This document shows positions 1 through 10,569 of a stretch of DNA of 64,000 nucleotides, piece after piece. Every line of letters starts with the position of its first letter. Within the stretch, counting starts at the first letter, position 1. The notes beneath the pieces are model-generated. The model searched no databases. It saw only the letters and a list, made by a program, of their open reading frames with translations, and was not told where the DNA came from. This stretch comes from Leptospira fletcheri (lineage in GTDB: Bacteria; Spirochaetota; Leptospiria; Leptospirales; Leptospiraceae). The stretch lies in contig NZ_RQET01000001.1 of assembly GCF_004769195.1 (NCBI RefSeq), forward strand, positions 186,001 to 250,000. Reading direction: 5' to 3'. The position numbers and the translations under genes were made by a program.

Positions 1-270
1 TACGCATTGGTCTACAACGGACTTTTTATAGTACTTCGTCGGATCGATTCCGGCAACATCCCCTGCAATCACGGAAAGAATAGAGACGGTTGCCTTGCCG
101 GAAAGAATGGCCGAATTGACAAGGTCGGTCGTAATGGCCGCATTTTGGATTTCATTGGATGCCACATCTCCTTTGACCCTATCGTACGTGAAACCGATCG
201 GATCCAAGACCGCGCAATTTACGAGAAGCACACAGAAAAGATTCGAGAGAAAGAACGCTTTTTTCCTCAT
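1..270 (-). CDS. Putative lipoprotein, 3' part cut by window edge
   Basis: The reading frame is open from the start codon to the left edge, so only the first 90 codons are visible. It begins MRKKAFF and continues with a hydrophobic stretch ending in LVNC, a spirochaete-style lipobox, so the mature protein probably starts at that Cys and is membrane anchored. After the Cys comes a region rich in Ala, Ile and Val (ITTDLVNSAI, ILSVIAGDVAG), followed by DPTKYYKKSVVDQC. This resembles the small Leptospira-specific lipoprotein family known as TIGR04452, but I recognise it only by general appearance. An alternative ATG lies ten codons upstream at 300; neither start has a clear ribosome binding site. 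The function is unknown. Confidence 0.7.
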   Translation of the reverse strand, partial: MRKKAFFLSNLFCVLLVNCAVLDPIGFTYDRVKGDVASNEIQNAAITTDLVNSAILSGKATVSILSVIAGDVAGIDPTKYYKKSVVDQCV

Positions 271-427
271 TTCAAATTCATCCAGATGATTTTTTTTCAT
301 TTCTGAGCGTTTCGCTCTTTGCTTGCAACTGTTTTTAAACCGATAAGAAATAAATTTCGCCTGCGAGAATTTCGTTCCAAAATCGATTTCAGAATAGAAC
401 CGTCGTTACCGTTTCTCTTGCGACAAT

Positions 428-2937
<2,510 letters not shown>

Positions 2938-2941
2938 CCCC

Positions 2942-3403
2942 ATGGGCTCGAAACTCGCGAACAGGCTTTTCCTAGGATTGGTTTTTCTCTCAGGACTCTT
3001 CTATTTTACGATCCTGGGAGAATCCGGCCTGGTCGTGAGGTCCACTCTCGAAACCAACCTCTCCGAACTGCGCCTGGATGTGGAAAGGTTGGAATACGAA
3101 AACCGCCAATTGGAAGAAAGGCAAAAACTGTTACGGGACGACAAGGTCGCCTTGGAAAGAGAAGCCAGGAGATATTACCTCTTATCCGAAAATGCCCATA
3201 TTATCAAATTCAAGGAAGCCGAACCTAGGTCGGAAAACCGGCCGGTTCTGGCCTCTCGTTTGATCGCCCTCCGCGCGGGAAAGGATCTGCCCGTCCCTCC
3301 TATCCAATTGATCCGCTTTTTTTACGTATCCTTTGTCGCGTTCGTATGTATTGGTGTTTTCAGAAAATTGCGTAAGAAGAAACTGGAACAACGAAGCGCT
3401 TAA
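2942..3403 (+). CDS. Septum formation initiator-like protein (FtsB/DivIC family)
   Basis: A 153-residue small membrane protein. A transmembrane helix at about 9-28 ([17 protein letters not shown]) is followed by a predicted coiled coil at about 38-85 ([18 protein letters not shown]) and a short segment, [18 protein letters not shown], resembling the post-coil box of FtsB/DivIC. Family members help assemble the FtsQLB divisome complex. An unusual feature is a second hydrophobic segment at about 122-142 ([18 protein letters not shown]) followed by RKLRKKK, so the chain probably crosses the membrane twice. It sits between eno and clpP with very short gaps, suggesting cotranscription. The family call rests on architecture and should be read as probable. 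Confidence 0.7.
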   Translation: MGSKLANRLFLGLVFLSGLFYFTILGESGLVVRSTLETNLSELRLDVERLEYENRQLEERQKLLRDDKVALEREARRYYLLSENAHIIKFKEAEPRSENRPVLASRLIALRAGKDLPVPPIQLIRFFYVSFVAFVCIGVFRKLRKKKLEQRSA

Positions 3404-3413
3404 GGGAGCCAGA

Positions 3414-4019
3414 ATGTCTGAGACCGAGAAAATTACGGAAGTTTTCGAAGAACTTACCGGAAGCAAAATTTCCAGGAAGCTGATCGACCATAGAAAAATA
3501 TTTCTTTGGGGACCTGTGACGGACGAATCCGCAAAGGATATCGTGGGCAAACTCCTCTTTCTAGAAATGGCGGACCCCGGAAAAGATATTACGTTTTATA
3601 TTAACAGCCCCGGAGGAGTCGTGACTTCCGGACTTACGATTTATGATACGATCAAAATGATCAGTTCTCCCGTACACACCGTTTGTATGGGATTGGCGGC
3701 ATCCATGGGATCCGTTCTACTTGCAGCAGGAGTCAAGGGCAAACGTTCCATTTGGCCCAACGGAAAAGTGATGATCCACCAGCCTTCCATCGGAGGTCAG
3801 ATCGTAGCCCCCGCTTCGGATCTGAAAATCCAGGCCGAAGAAATCCTCAAAACCAGAGCAAGGTTGAACCAAATCCTAGCCGATGCTTGCGGTCACCCCG
3901 TCTCCAAACTGGAGGAGGATACGGACAGGGATTATTATATGGATGCGGACGAAGCGATCCAATACGGCATCGTGGACACCCTCGCCACTAAAATAGAATT
4001 CCCGAAATCGAATTCGTAA
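3414..4019 (+). CDS. clpP: ATP-dependent Clp protease proteolytic subunit
   Basis: Serine peptidase that forms the tetradecameric chamber degrading unfolded or tagged proteins fed by ClpX/ClpA-type ATPases in the cytosol. It has 201 residues, standard for ClpP. The nucleophile is Ser97 in GLAASMGS and the catalytic His is His122 in MIHQPS; the substrate-binding loop reads FYINSPGG. The start ATG follows AAGGGAGCCAGA, a good ribosome binding site, 10 bases after the previous stop; the frame is open further upstream inside the FtsB-like gene, but the family N-terminus does not extend there. Not adjacent to clpX here. The separate disaggregase gene clpB lies about 7 kb away. Confidence 0.97.
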   Translation: MSETEKITEVFEELTGSKISRKLIDHRKIFLWGPVTDESAKDIVGKLLFLEMADPGKDITFYINSPGGVVTSGLTIYDTIKMISSPVHTVCMGLAASMGSVLLAAGVKGKRSIWPNGKVMIHQPSIGGQIVAPASDLKIQAEEILKTRARLNQILADACGHPVSKLEEDTDRDYYMDADEAIQYGIVDTLATKIEFPKSNS

Positions 4020-4030
4020 GGAGGAGTTCT

Positions 4031-4384
4031 TTGTCGGAGGCTCGCAGGATCGAAGACGCCCTAAAAGGCTTTCTGGAAAATCCGCAAGGGCGAGCCTCGG
4101 ATAGCGACGAGGCATTCTCTTCCCTGCTCCTGGAATTCTGCGAATTATTATTCGCCGAGGAAGAAGACGATCGGGAAAAAATGAGCCTGAGCAACCTAGG
4201 TTCCTTCGAACTGGACGAGTTCTTTCATTTTTACCTACCCGACATGCACCCCGGCGATGTTAATATCCAAAAGAAGGTGAAGGATTTCCTCAAGCGCTTC
4301 CGCAAATACCTGGAAAAGAAGAATCTCCTAAGCAAGGCCCAATCGGAAGATTGGAAGGAATTCTTTCAGGAAAACGGAATATAA
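4031..4384 (+). CDS. Conserved-looking protein of unknown function, TTG start
   Basis: A 117-residue acidic, mostly helical soluble protein with no signal peptide or membrane segment. The C-terminal half is charged (KKVKDFLKRFRKYLEKKN, then EDWKEFF). I do not recognise the family. It starts with TTG, supported by a very strong AAGGAGGAG ribosome binding site directly after the clpP stop. An ATG in frame occurs only much further in. It is closely spaced between clpP and the YheT-type hydrolase, so it is probably cotranscribed with them. The operon position gives no firm functional clue. Confidence 0.75.
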   Translation: MSEARRIEDALKGFLENPQGRASDSDEAFSSLLLEFCELLFAEEEDDREKMSLSNLGSFELDEFFHFYLPDMHPGDVNIQKKVKDFLKRFRKYLEKKNLLSKAQSEDWKEFFQENGI

Positions 4385-4394
4385 GGTTTTCTTT

Positions 4395-5396
4395 ATGGAT
4401 CATCCTCCGTTTCGACCAAAGCGCTTCGTTTCCGGTAAACACGCTCAAACCATCTACAATACCTTTTTTCCGCCCGCAAATCGGCTGCGAACCGAATATT
4501 TCTGCGAGGATGTCCTTCTTACGGTTCGGGACGATTCCCAAGACATCCTTTGGTTGGAACACAATCCCCCCGTTTCCAGCTATGGAAAGAAAGGGCCTAA
4601 GTGGAACGGTGCGTATATAGTCATGCTCCACGGAATGGAAGGAGATTCGGAAAGCCCTTACCTGGTTTCTCTGGCGCAAGGAGCGCTAAATAGAGGATAC
4701 GGAACCGTTCGAGTGAACCTTAGAAATTGCGGAAGAGGAAGAGGCTTCGCAAAACATTCGTATTACGCCGGTCAATCGGAGGACCTGGAAGACGTATTGG
4801 ACTATGTCCGAGAGTCCGTCTGCAGCAAGGTTTTCGTATCCGGCTTTTCTCTTTCCGCCAATCTGATTTTAAAATTTTTCGGAGAAAGAACGGATCGCCC
4901 GGCGAAAGCCTTCTCCGCGGTTTCCCCTCCTTTCGATCTGGCCAAAAACTGCGCGTTTATCGATTCCGCCAGGGGAAGATTTTATCGGGAACATTTTCTG
5001 AACAGCTTCCGCCGCAAAATCAAAGAGGGAGTCGTGCAATTGGCTCCGGAGATCGGAGCGAATCTAGCGAACGTGCGGTCCTTCTTCGATTTCGACGATT
5101 TAATCACTGCCCCCACGTTCGGCTACAGGAGTGCATTAGATTATTATAAGATAAATTCCTGTAAGGATTACATAGCCTCCATCCGACATCCCGGGATTCT
5201 GGTACATGCGGAGGACGATCCTGTCGTTCCCCTCTTCGAATGGGATTCCGTGCCTTGGGAAAAGCTTCCACATCTCAAGGTTCTACTGACCAAACAGGGA
5301 GGGCACGTGGGGTTCGTCGCCGATTCCAGCCCGGAGGTTCCCGACGGTCATTGGGTCACGAAAATTCTGCTGGATTATTTCGATTCCAAATTATAG
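4395..5396 (+). CDS. YheT-family alpha/beta hydrolase
   Basis: A 333-residue cytosolic alpha/beta hydrolase of the YheT/COG0429 group. It begins with the family opening FVSGKHAQTIYNTFFP. It then has the oxyanion region MLHGMEGDSESPY, the segment VNLRNCGRG typical of this group, the nucleophile elbow GFSLSAN, the acid LVHAEDDPVVP and the catalytic His in QGGHVGF. The elbow is G-F-S-L-S rather than the usual G-F-S-L-G, a mild change; all three catalytic residues are present. Substrates of this family are poorly known; some members act on short-chain esters. It follows the unknown gene by 10 bases in the eno-clpP cluster. Confidence 0.88.
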   Translation: MDHPPFRPKRFVSGKHAQTIYNTFFPPANRLRTEYFCEDVLLTVRDDSQDILWLEHNPPVSSYGKKGPKWNGAYIVMLHGMEGDSESPYLVSLAQGALNRGYGTVRVNLRNCGRGRGFAKHSYYAGQSEDLEDVLDYVRESVCSKVFVSGFSLSANLILKFFGERTDRPAKAFSAVSPPFDLAKNCAFIDSARGRFYREHFLNSFRRKIKEGVVQLAPEIGANLANVRSFFDFDDLITAPTFGYRSALDYYKINSCKDYIASIRHPGILVHAEDDPVVPLFEWDSVPWEKLPHLKVLLTKQGGHVGFVADSSPEVPDGHWVTKILLDYFDSKL

Positions 5397-5452
5397 CCTG
5401 AATTCCGGACAATCCGAAGAAATCGATTGTCGAACAGAGCAGTCCATCCCGA

Positions 5453-5995
5453 GTGAAACAAAGACAAACCGTCAAGCAGCGCAAGCCCCTCCCCGCTTCC
5501 TTTTTCCTAGTGATTTCTTTCGAAGACGAGGAGTGCTATTATAAACTGAAAGAAAAGGCGGAAGAGATCTTTTCCCAGACTCTCTACGAATCCCAAGCGC
5601 TCCCGAAGTGGAGTCACGAGTTCGCGAACTTTTTGGATTCTCCCTTGGGACGTCACACTCGGATCCTTTCGTTCAAACGCAGAATTTCGAGAGAGGAGCT
5701 TCCGAGTCTGCAAAAGGAATGCTCCAAGACCCAGGATAGACTGAGGAAAACCGATCCGTCCTTCCGCATTTTTCCGGGGTATCTTACCCCCTACAATCTC
5801 GTACTAGCTTCCGTAGAAGAGGACCTCCATAGAGTGTATCTCTTCCACGGAGTCTTTGCCGAAATCGTTTATACGTACCAGGGTCAGAAATGGGTTTGCC
5901 AACCCTCGGCTCCGAATTTCTTTAAGTCACCGGAAGTACTGTACTTTTTTACAAATCTGAGAGAATCCTATGTTTTATCCCTCGAAAAGCGTTAA
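5453..5995 (+). CDS. DUF4416-like protein
   Basis: A 180-residue soluble protein. The second half matches the DUF4416 pattern: a conserved PGYLT followed by LVLAS, then a strand with HRVYLFHGVFAEIVYTY and a closing Pro/Phe-rich segment before the end. The function of DUF4416 is unknown. The start used here is GTG, without a strong ribosome binding site, so the N-terminus is uncertain by some residues. Its 3' end overlaps the following lipoprotein gene by 26 bases, which suggests translational coupling. Confidence 0.7.
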   Translation: MKQRQTVKQRKPLPASFFLVISFEDEECYYKLKEKAEEIFSQTLYESQALPKWSHEFANFLDSPLGRHTRILSFKRRISREELPSLQKECSKTQDRLRKTDPSFRIFPGYLTPYNLVLASVEEDLHRVYLFHGVFAEIVYTYQGQKWVCQPSAPNFFKSPEVLYFFTNLRESYVLSLEKR

Positions 5996-6542
5996 TCCTT
6001 TTATCCTCCTCTTTGCTGCCATTCTTGGCGCTTGCGAACCTACTGCTCTTCAGATCGGTTCCGTGGAACTTTGCGATTACTTTACGAGAAACGGGAACTG
6101 CGAGGAACCCGTCGCAAAAAATAAGAAATACCAAGTGAAGATTCCCAATAACAAAAGACCTCAGACATGGGAAGACTTGGCGAATTACCTGTACTTTCAT
6201 GCAAGGGAGACTCCCGGTTTCGTGATCCGCGCAAATCGGAACTTCACACCGGAGGAAAGGAAACGTCTGAAAGAATCCTATTTTGCCATGTACGATTTCG
6301 CGGGGGAACGGGGCAAAATGGAAGGCTTGGAAATCGGCGAGAACTGGATAGGATCCTTCAACTATCTCGGATCCATGATTAAGGAAAAACTAAAAAAGGA
6401 AAATCGACTGAAGCAATACCCTTACGAATCCGGTTTGTTTCCTGCGGACCTGGAATTCAGTTGGTCCTCCGCACTTTTCTCCGGCGCTCTTAAGACCAGG
6501 ATCGATTTCGTTTATAACGTGCTTCCACCCGAAACGAAATAA
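5970..6542 (+). CDS. Putative lipoprotein of unknown function
   Basis: A 190-residue protein with a lipoprotein signal: a short N-terminus, hydrophobic core FILLFAAI and lipobox LGAC, so the mature protein starts at about Cys22. The rest is soluble and lacks a known motif, with a repeated-looking set of charged helices (KNKKYQVKI, TPEERKRLKE) and an aromatic C-terminal half. It is the last gene of the plus-strand cluster that begins with eno, starting inside the end of the DUF4416 gene. The following minus-strand gene converges 31 bases away; I saw no clear terminator between them. Confidence 0.75.
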   Translation: MFYPSKSVNPFILLFAAILGACEPTALQIGSVELCDYFTRNGNCEEPVAKNKKYQVKIPNNKRPQTWEDLANYLYFHARETPGFVIRANRNFTPEERKRLKESYFAMYDFAGERGKMEGLEIGENWIGSFNYLGSMIKEKLKKENRLKQYPYESGLFPADLEFSWSSALFSGALKTRIDFVYNVLPPETK

Positions 6543-6573
6543 CCGGAACGAGATTCGATCCGAAACGAAAAAA

Positions 6574-7323
6574 TCAATAGATCATCTGCAAAGGGTTCAA
6601 AAAAATCCGATCCGCATGAATGCCTAAAACCAAATAGGCCACGACTCCCAGAACGAGCGCGGAAACTACGGGTATTAGAAGATTATCGTCGATCAGCCCG
6701 TTCCAATACGTCCCGCTATACAATTCGGTAACTGCGGCCGAAATGATGGCGGGAAGGATCAAAATCAGATTTTCTCCCAAGGAACCGGAACCGAAATGAT
6801 AGATTCCGAGTATCTTAGGCTGCGCCTGGACCAGGTACAAAAACCAAAGACCGACGACTAAAGTGGAAAGGATAAAGGCGAGAATCCCTTCCTTGGATTT
6901 TCCGTTCGAGAATCGGTTTTTGCCGAAGTGCACCCCTACCCATGCAGCCATAGGATCTCCGATCACGAGAAACAGCATGGATAAGATCGTTATGTCGGGG
7001 GGAAAGAAAAGTACGACGAACAGGATGGAAAGAAAATACGGAAAGGTTCCGTTGATCCTGTATTTTTCCTCCTCTTTCAATAAGGGACCCGCTACCTTCA
7101 CGAAAAGGTTTTGGACCGCTTGAACGTGAAAGCGGGAATACTCCAGAACCACCAACAATACAAGACAGACGAATAGGATGACGGTGATGAGCACCCAAGT
7201 CGCGTGCTGCATACCGAAAGCTCCTTGGAAAACGTCCATATAATAGCAGACCGGAATCAAAAGCCCGAGCAAATGCCAGGCCTTTCGGAAGTAATTGAAG
7301 GATGCGGGTCGCGTAATTTCCAA
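6574..7323 (-). CDS. Polyprenol/dolichol kinase-like membrane protein
   Basis: A 249-residue integral membrane protein with about 6-7 hydrophobic helices. The opening FRKAWHLLGLLIPVCYYM and the motif GDPMAAWVGVHFGKNRFSN are characteristic of the CTP-dependent dolichol/phytol/diacylglycerol kinase group (SEC59/COG0170, CTP-transferase-like), which phosphorylate isoprenoid or lipid alcohols. The exact substrate cannot be decided from sequence. It follows the STAS gene on the minus strand with a 16-base gap, so the two are probably cotranscribed. It converges with the lipoprotein gene on the other side. A phosphatidate cytidylyltransferase is the main alternative, but that family has a different C-terminal signature. 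Confidence 0.8.
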   Translation of the reverse strand: MEITRPASFNYFRKAWHLLGLLIPVCYYMDVFQGAFGMQHATWVLITVILFVCLVLLVVLEYSRFHVQAVQNLFVKVAGPLLKEEEKYRINGTFPYFLSILFVVLFFPPDITILSMLFLVIGDPMAAWVGVHFGKNRFSNGKSKEGILAFILSTLVVGLWFLYLVQAQPKILGIYHFGSGSLGENLILILPAIISAAVTELYSGTYWNGLIDDNLLIPVVSALVLGVVAYLVLGIHADRIFLNPLQMIY

Positions 7324-7339
7324 TTTTCTAATTCCTAGT

Positions 7340-7690
7340 TTATCGTTTGGAGGCCATTTTTAAGGCCGCCTCTTCGTCGCCGGCGATCAGGAAGAAACCG
7401 TTCAAGCCCGCCATTTTGAAAACGTTCGAAATCGGTTTCGAGATATTCACCAATACGAGCTTGTTCTTATGGCCGAAACTGACCTGATACACTTCTTTCA
7501 GCGCCTGCACGCCCTTGGAAGAGATCAGATGCACGTCTTCCAAATCCATAATCACCGGTCCTTGGCGAACGGCAACGGAAAGAACTTCCCGAAATTTTTT
7601 CTCCGTAAAGGAGTTGATAGAACCTTGCAACTTCAGAACCTGAACGTTGTCTATCTTTTCCGTCGAGATCAATATCTCGTTCAGGATCAT
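7340..7690 (-). CDS. STAS-domain anti-sigma factor antagonist-like protein
   Basis: A 116-residue single STAS domain. The order is beta-strand (VQVLKLQGSINSF), helix, strand PVIMDLEDVHLISSKGVQAL and then VLVNISKPISNVFKMAGL, as in SpoIIAA/RsbV proteins. The ISSKG motif places Ser residues where these antagonists are phosphorylated by a partner kinase. Such proteins usually bind an anti-sigma factor kinase or a phosphatase module; no RsbW-like kinase or RsbU-like phosphatase lies next to it, so partners must be encoded elsewhere. It precedes the polyprenol-kinase-like gene on the same strand and is divergent from the hydrophobic protein gene at 7737. Confidence 0.88.
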   Translation of the reverse strand: MILNEILISTEKIDNVQVLKLQGSINSFTEKKFREVLSVAVRQGPVIMDLEDVHLISSKGVQALKEVYQVSFGHKNKLVLVNISKPISNVFKMAGLNGFFLIAGDEEAALKMASKR

Positions 7691-7736
7691 AGTTTCTCCG
7701 ATTGGTCAGGATACGGAATTTTCCCAAAAGATACAA

Positions 7737-8456
7737 ATGGTTTTTCTGTTATTCGTTTCCGCCTTTCTCTTTTTCAAAACGTACGATTTTCCGTTTTCCG
7801 GAACCTTGGTCCTAGGCCTTACCTTAGCTACATCCCTAAATTTCCGCGAAAGCATGCGGAAATTTCCCCCCGTTTTTCTGACATTTCCGACCCTACTCTG
7901 CCTCCTTTCCCTCTGGGACGGATCTTCTCCGGAAGACATTCTGGACTTAATTTCTATCAGCCTAGCCGGAATCCTTTCCTACAGGGAATCGCTGCGATCC
8001 GAAGGAAATTACAAATCCGTACCGGAGGAAGGAATCCTCGCGCTTCTATTCGCCTGCGGACTCATTTTTTCCTACTCCAGGGAGGAATTTTCCGCCTTCC
8101 TCTCTCCTGCCTTAGCCCTACTATTCTTAAAAAAGGGATTCGGCAAAAAAATACGGATCCTTTTGCTTCTCTCTCTTCTCTCCCTCACCGCGATTCATTT
8201 GTACGGGGGGAACCCTTCCTTGCCTACGGAACCTTCCTTTAGCAAATCGATTCTGATCTGTTCCGGTATGGGACTCCTTCTATTTTACGGGAAGGAGGCT
8301 CTCCTCGAAAAAATACTCTTCCTGTTCTCCTTTTTGGCCGTTTCCGCATCCCATCCGGGCCCCGAATTTCCGGGCTATTCCTTGGGGTTGTTTTTTTCCT
8401 ACTTGCAAGAACGGGATAGGGAGAAAGAATCCGAAAGGGAGGAATCGTCCGGATAA
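7737..8456 (+). CDS. Hydrophobic inner-membrane protein of unknown function
   Basis: A protein of about 239 residues, rich in Leu, Phe and Ser, with around six or seven hydrophobic stretches (for example VFLLFVSAFLFF, LLFLKKGFG, ILLLLSLLSL, LFLFSFLAV). It ends in a charged tail (RDREKESEREESSG). I do not recognise a family. I chose the ATG giving MVFLLFVSAF. The frame is open about 30 codons further upstream, but that would overlap the start of the divergent STAS gene and adds non-hydrophobic residues. There is no strong ribosome binding site at either start. It is followed after 12 bases by the coiled-coil gene and then by the SurA-like lipoprotein. Confidence 0.65.
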   Translation: MVFLLFVSAFLFFKTYDFPFSGTLVLGLTLATSLNFRESMRKFPPVFLTFPTLLCLLSLWDGSSPEDILDLISISLAGILSYRESLRSEGNYKSVPEEGILALLFACGLIFSYSREEFSAFLSPALALLFLKKGFGKKIRILLLLSLLSLTAIHLYGGNPSLPTEPSFSKSILICSGMGLLLFYGKEALLEKILFLFSFLAVSASHPGPEFPGYSLGLFFSYLQERDREKESEREESSG

Positions 8457-8468
8457 GCAGGCGTTCGT

Positions 8469-8816
8469 ATGAAAATTAAAATCGCTCACCTTCTCAGAAA
8501 AACGGAAGAGATCGAAAGAGATCTGACCGAATTGGGAAAAATCAAGGACCGGATCGCTACGGACCGGGACTACTCGGAGTCTTTAAAAGAGTCCATCGGA
8601 GCCGAGATGCAAAAGCTCAGTTCACAAAGGGACGAACTTCTTTCTCTTTCTACGAAAGAAATCCCGAGCGGATGGAACCTTCCTTCCTCTTCCTCAGGAG
8701 CAAGAGCCGCTGAGGGTTTGTACCAAGACAACGAAAAACGTCTGACCCGTGAAATATCCGTTGAAATACAAGGAAAGCGCCAGCAACCTGCCCGAAAGAC
8801 CGTTCATAAATACTAA
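8469..8816 (+). CDS. Small coiled-coil protein of unknown function
   Basis: A 115-residue soluble protein. Residues 1-60 form a heptad-like charged helix (LRKTEEIERDLTELGKIKDR; GAEMQKLSSQRDELLSL) likely to be a coiled coil. The C-terminal half is Ser- and Arg-rich and probably disordered. I recognise no family and there is no signal peptide. It sits between the hydrophobic protein and the SurA-like lipoprotein with short gaps (12 and 40 bases), which suggests an operon of three genes ending at the terminator at 10381. Confidence 0.65.
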   Translation: MKIKIAHLLRKTEEIERDLTELGKIKDRIATDRDYSESLKESIGAEMQKLSSQRDELLSLSTKEIPSGWNLPSSSSGARAAEGLYQDNEKRLTREISVEIQGKRQQPARKTVHKY

Positions 8817-8856
8817 TCCCATCAAACTTCCGAAAAAATCAGGTAATCAAAGAAAC

Positions 8857-10347
8857 ATGAGTAAAAAAATCATCGTACTCTCTCTCTTCGGAATCCTATT
8901 TGCGGATTGCAAATTAGATTCCGACGTACTGGCTTCCTTTAAAGGAGGTACGGTCACCCGTAAAGAGCTTAGAACCCATTACTTTTACAGTTTAAAAGGC
9001 CGTAAAATAGATGAGACCAATGCTTCGGTGGAAAACCAAAACAAGATCCTGGAAGAGCTGAGCCTCCTCAAAATGGCGGAACTTTATAATAAGGACCACC
9101 ATTTAGTTTCCGATCAGGATATGGAAAAGTATCTGAAATATTCCGAACCCCAATTTGCGTTTTCCTTATTCCGTAAAAAATTCGAGGATGGAATCGCGAA
9201 AGACGGAAAAGTCAGAATGGCTTTCATACGCGTACTTCTCGTCGCGACTCCGGACGCCTCCGGAAAAACTCCGAAACAAAAAGGGGAAGAACTACTCTCT
9301 CAACTTTCCAAGTTATCCTCCAAGAAGGAGACCGCCAAGTTCGTCTCCGAACATACGGAAGAACCCCAGAGAAAAGCCGTAGGCGGAGTCTTGGAACCCG
9401 TCTGTTTGGACTGTGGAAACGATCCTCTATCCGCGATTCTTTCCCGAGCCGCCGAAAATAAGGGAAAGTGGATCTTGGAAGAAAGCGCGGGAAAAGTCTA
9501 TGTTCTGCGAGCAGAAAGAGTGGAGAATATCTACCTGGCTCGTTTGGACAAACTGTTCAAAACGGAATTGGCCAAACAAAGAGACGTCGCAAAGGATTAT
9601 TTACAGAATCCTAATTTAACGGAAGAAGATAAGAAGAATGCGAAATTCTATTCGGAACTTCGTGTGGAAGACATAGCCGGTCAGTACGCCGACTATTACA
9701 AAAATAAGTTCCTGGCCGAAGGCTGGAAAAAGAGCATAGACAAGGTAATGGAGGAATCCGGCTGGGAACCGGCTCAAATCTCGCAGGCGAGCATTCCTAC
9801 TCTCGGACCCGAGACCGTACTGCTCTCCGACAAAAAGACGGGAGCATCGGTCAAATACAAAGAAGTATTAGAAAATTTTAAAGATTTTGCGGCCACGAGC
9901 GGAGCGGATCCGATCGCGGGGAAAGATGAAAAATCGATAGTGATCAATTTCTACTCCTCGCGCTATCTTCCTTTGAAAATCGGAGAACGCTCTGAAATGA
10001 TCCGCGCAATTCGAGAATCTCAAGAGTTCAAAGAACTCTTTCCGATCCAAAAACGATTCCTGGTGCTTCCTCTTTTTATGAAGAAAGTCTTTCCTCCTAA
10101 AATCGAAGTGGGAGAAGCGGAAGTAAGAAGCACTTACGAAGCTGGTAAGATGTTCGCGTATTCCAAACCGAATCCGAATAACCAGAAGGAAAGAATTCCC
10201 GTTCCGTTTGCGGAGGTTCGGGAAAAGATCCACCAGGAATTGTTGGAATCCAAAAAACAAAGTCTTGCTCAGGAATTCATCGGAAAGTTAAAAACCGAAT
10301 ACCAATTAACCGTAGCTACGGAGCAACTGAAGCCCGGACGAATCTAA
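8857..10347 (+). CDS. SurA/parvulin-like periplasmic foldase lipoprotein
   Basis: A 496-residue exported protein. The N-terminus MSKKIIVLSLFGILFADC looks like a signal peptide with a spirochaete-type lipobox ending at Cys18. Next comes a SurA_N-like helical region opening with a short strand (GGTVTRKEL), then a parvulin-like domain at about 120-220 (RVLLVAT; VGGVLEPV; GKVYVLRAERVEN). A long helical insert follows, and the C-terminal segment (VPFAEVREKIHQELLESKKQ) resembles the tail of SurA. Such proteins bind unfolded outer-membrane proteins in the periplasm and may isomerise prolyl bonds; whether the parvulin site is active cannot be told. I chose this ATG because upstream in-frame sequence has no signal character. 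The gene ends 33 bases before a strong terminator. Confidence 0.7.
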   Translation: MSKKIIVLSLFGILFADCKLDSDVLASFKGGTVTRKELRTHYFYSLKGRKIDETNASVENQNKILEELSLLKMAELYNKDHHLVSDQDMEKYLKYSEPQFAFSLFRKKFEDGIAKDGKVRMAFIRVLLVATPDASGKTPKQKGEELLSQLSKLSSKKETAKFVSEHTEEPQRKAVGGVLEPVCLDCGNDPLSAILSRAAENKGKWILEESAGKVYVLRAERVENIYLARLDKLFKTELAKQRDVAKDYLQNPNLTEEDKKNAKFYSELRVEDIAGQYADYYKNKFLAEGWKKSIDKVMEESGWEPAQISQASIPTLGPETVLLSDKKTGASVKYKEVLENFKDFAATSGADPIAGKDEKSIVINFYSSRYLPLKIGERSEMIRAIRESQEFKELFPIQKRFLVLPLFMKKVFPPKIEVGEAEVRSTYEAGKMFAYSKPNPNNQKERIPVPFAEVREKIHQELLESKKQSLAQEFIGKLKTEYQLTVATEQLKPGRI

Positions 10348-10380
10348 TACGATTTGCTACAAAGATTCGAAAACGTTCCG

Positions 10381-10406
10381 AACCCCGGCTCTTTGCCGGG
10401 GTTTTT
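10381..10406 (+). terminator. Rho-independent terminator after the SurA-like gene
   Basis: A perfect 9-base stem, AACCCCGGC with GCCGGGGTT, closes a 5-base loop and runs into a T-rich tail. It lies 33 bases after the stop of the SurA-like lipoprotein gene and ends that operon. Confidence 0.9.
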
Positions 10407-10432
10407 CATTTTGTGTTTCTTCTTCCGATCGA

Positions 10433-10442
10433 ACCTAGGTCG
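10433..10442. repeat. Direct repeat copy 1 (ACCTAGGTCG)
   Basis: A 10-base sequence found again, identical, at 10560-10569. It contains the 8-base palindrome ACCTAGGT. Its position upstream of a DNA-binding protein gene makes it a possible operator; no binding data exist. Confidence 0.4.
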
Positions 10443-10537
10443 ACTTAGCTATTTCGTCTTACTTTCTTCCTAACCCTTGCGGTTTAATTCCAAACCTCCT
10501 TTCCGTATAGGAACGGGACCTCGGAGGGAACCTTTTA

Positions 10538-10551
10538 AAATCGATCGATTT
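10538..10551. promoter_or_regulatory. Perfect palindrome, possible operator
   Basis: The 14-base sequence AAATCGATCGATTT reads the same on both strands. It lies between the two ACCTAGGTCG copies and about 165 bases before the tandem-HTH gene. XRE-type regulators often bind such short symmetric sites, so it is a candidate operator. This is inference only. Confidence 0.35.
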
Positions 10552-10559
10552 CCTGCCAT

Positions 10560-10569
10560 ACCTAGGTCG
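10560..10569. repeat. Direct repeat copy 2 (ACCTAGGTCG)
   Basis: Second identical copy of the 10-mer at 10433, starting 127 bases downstream of the first and on the same strand. Confidence 0.4.

Noticed and set aside
304..316. Small hairpin GAGCG/CGCTC downstream of the LpxC-like gene
   Set aside because: The stem is only five bases and no T-run follows on the gene's strand, so it is not a credible terminator.
7469..8242. Long plus-strand frame overlapping the STAS gene and the hydrophobic protein gene
   Set aside because: It runs antisense to a clear STAS domain and shares its second half with a better membrane-protein frame; the residue mix is random.
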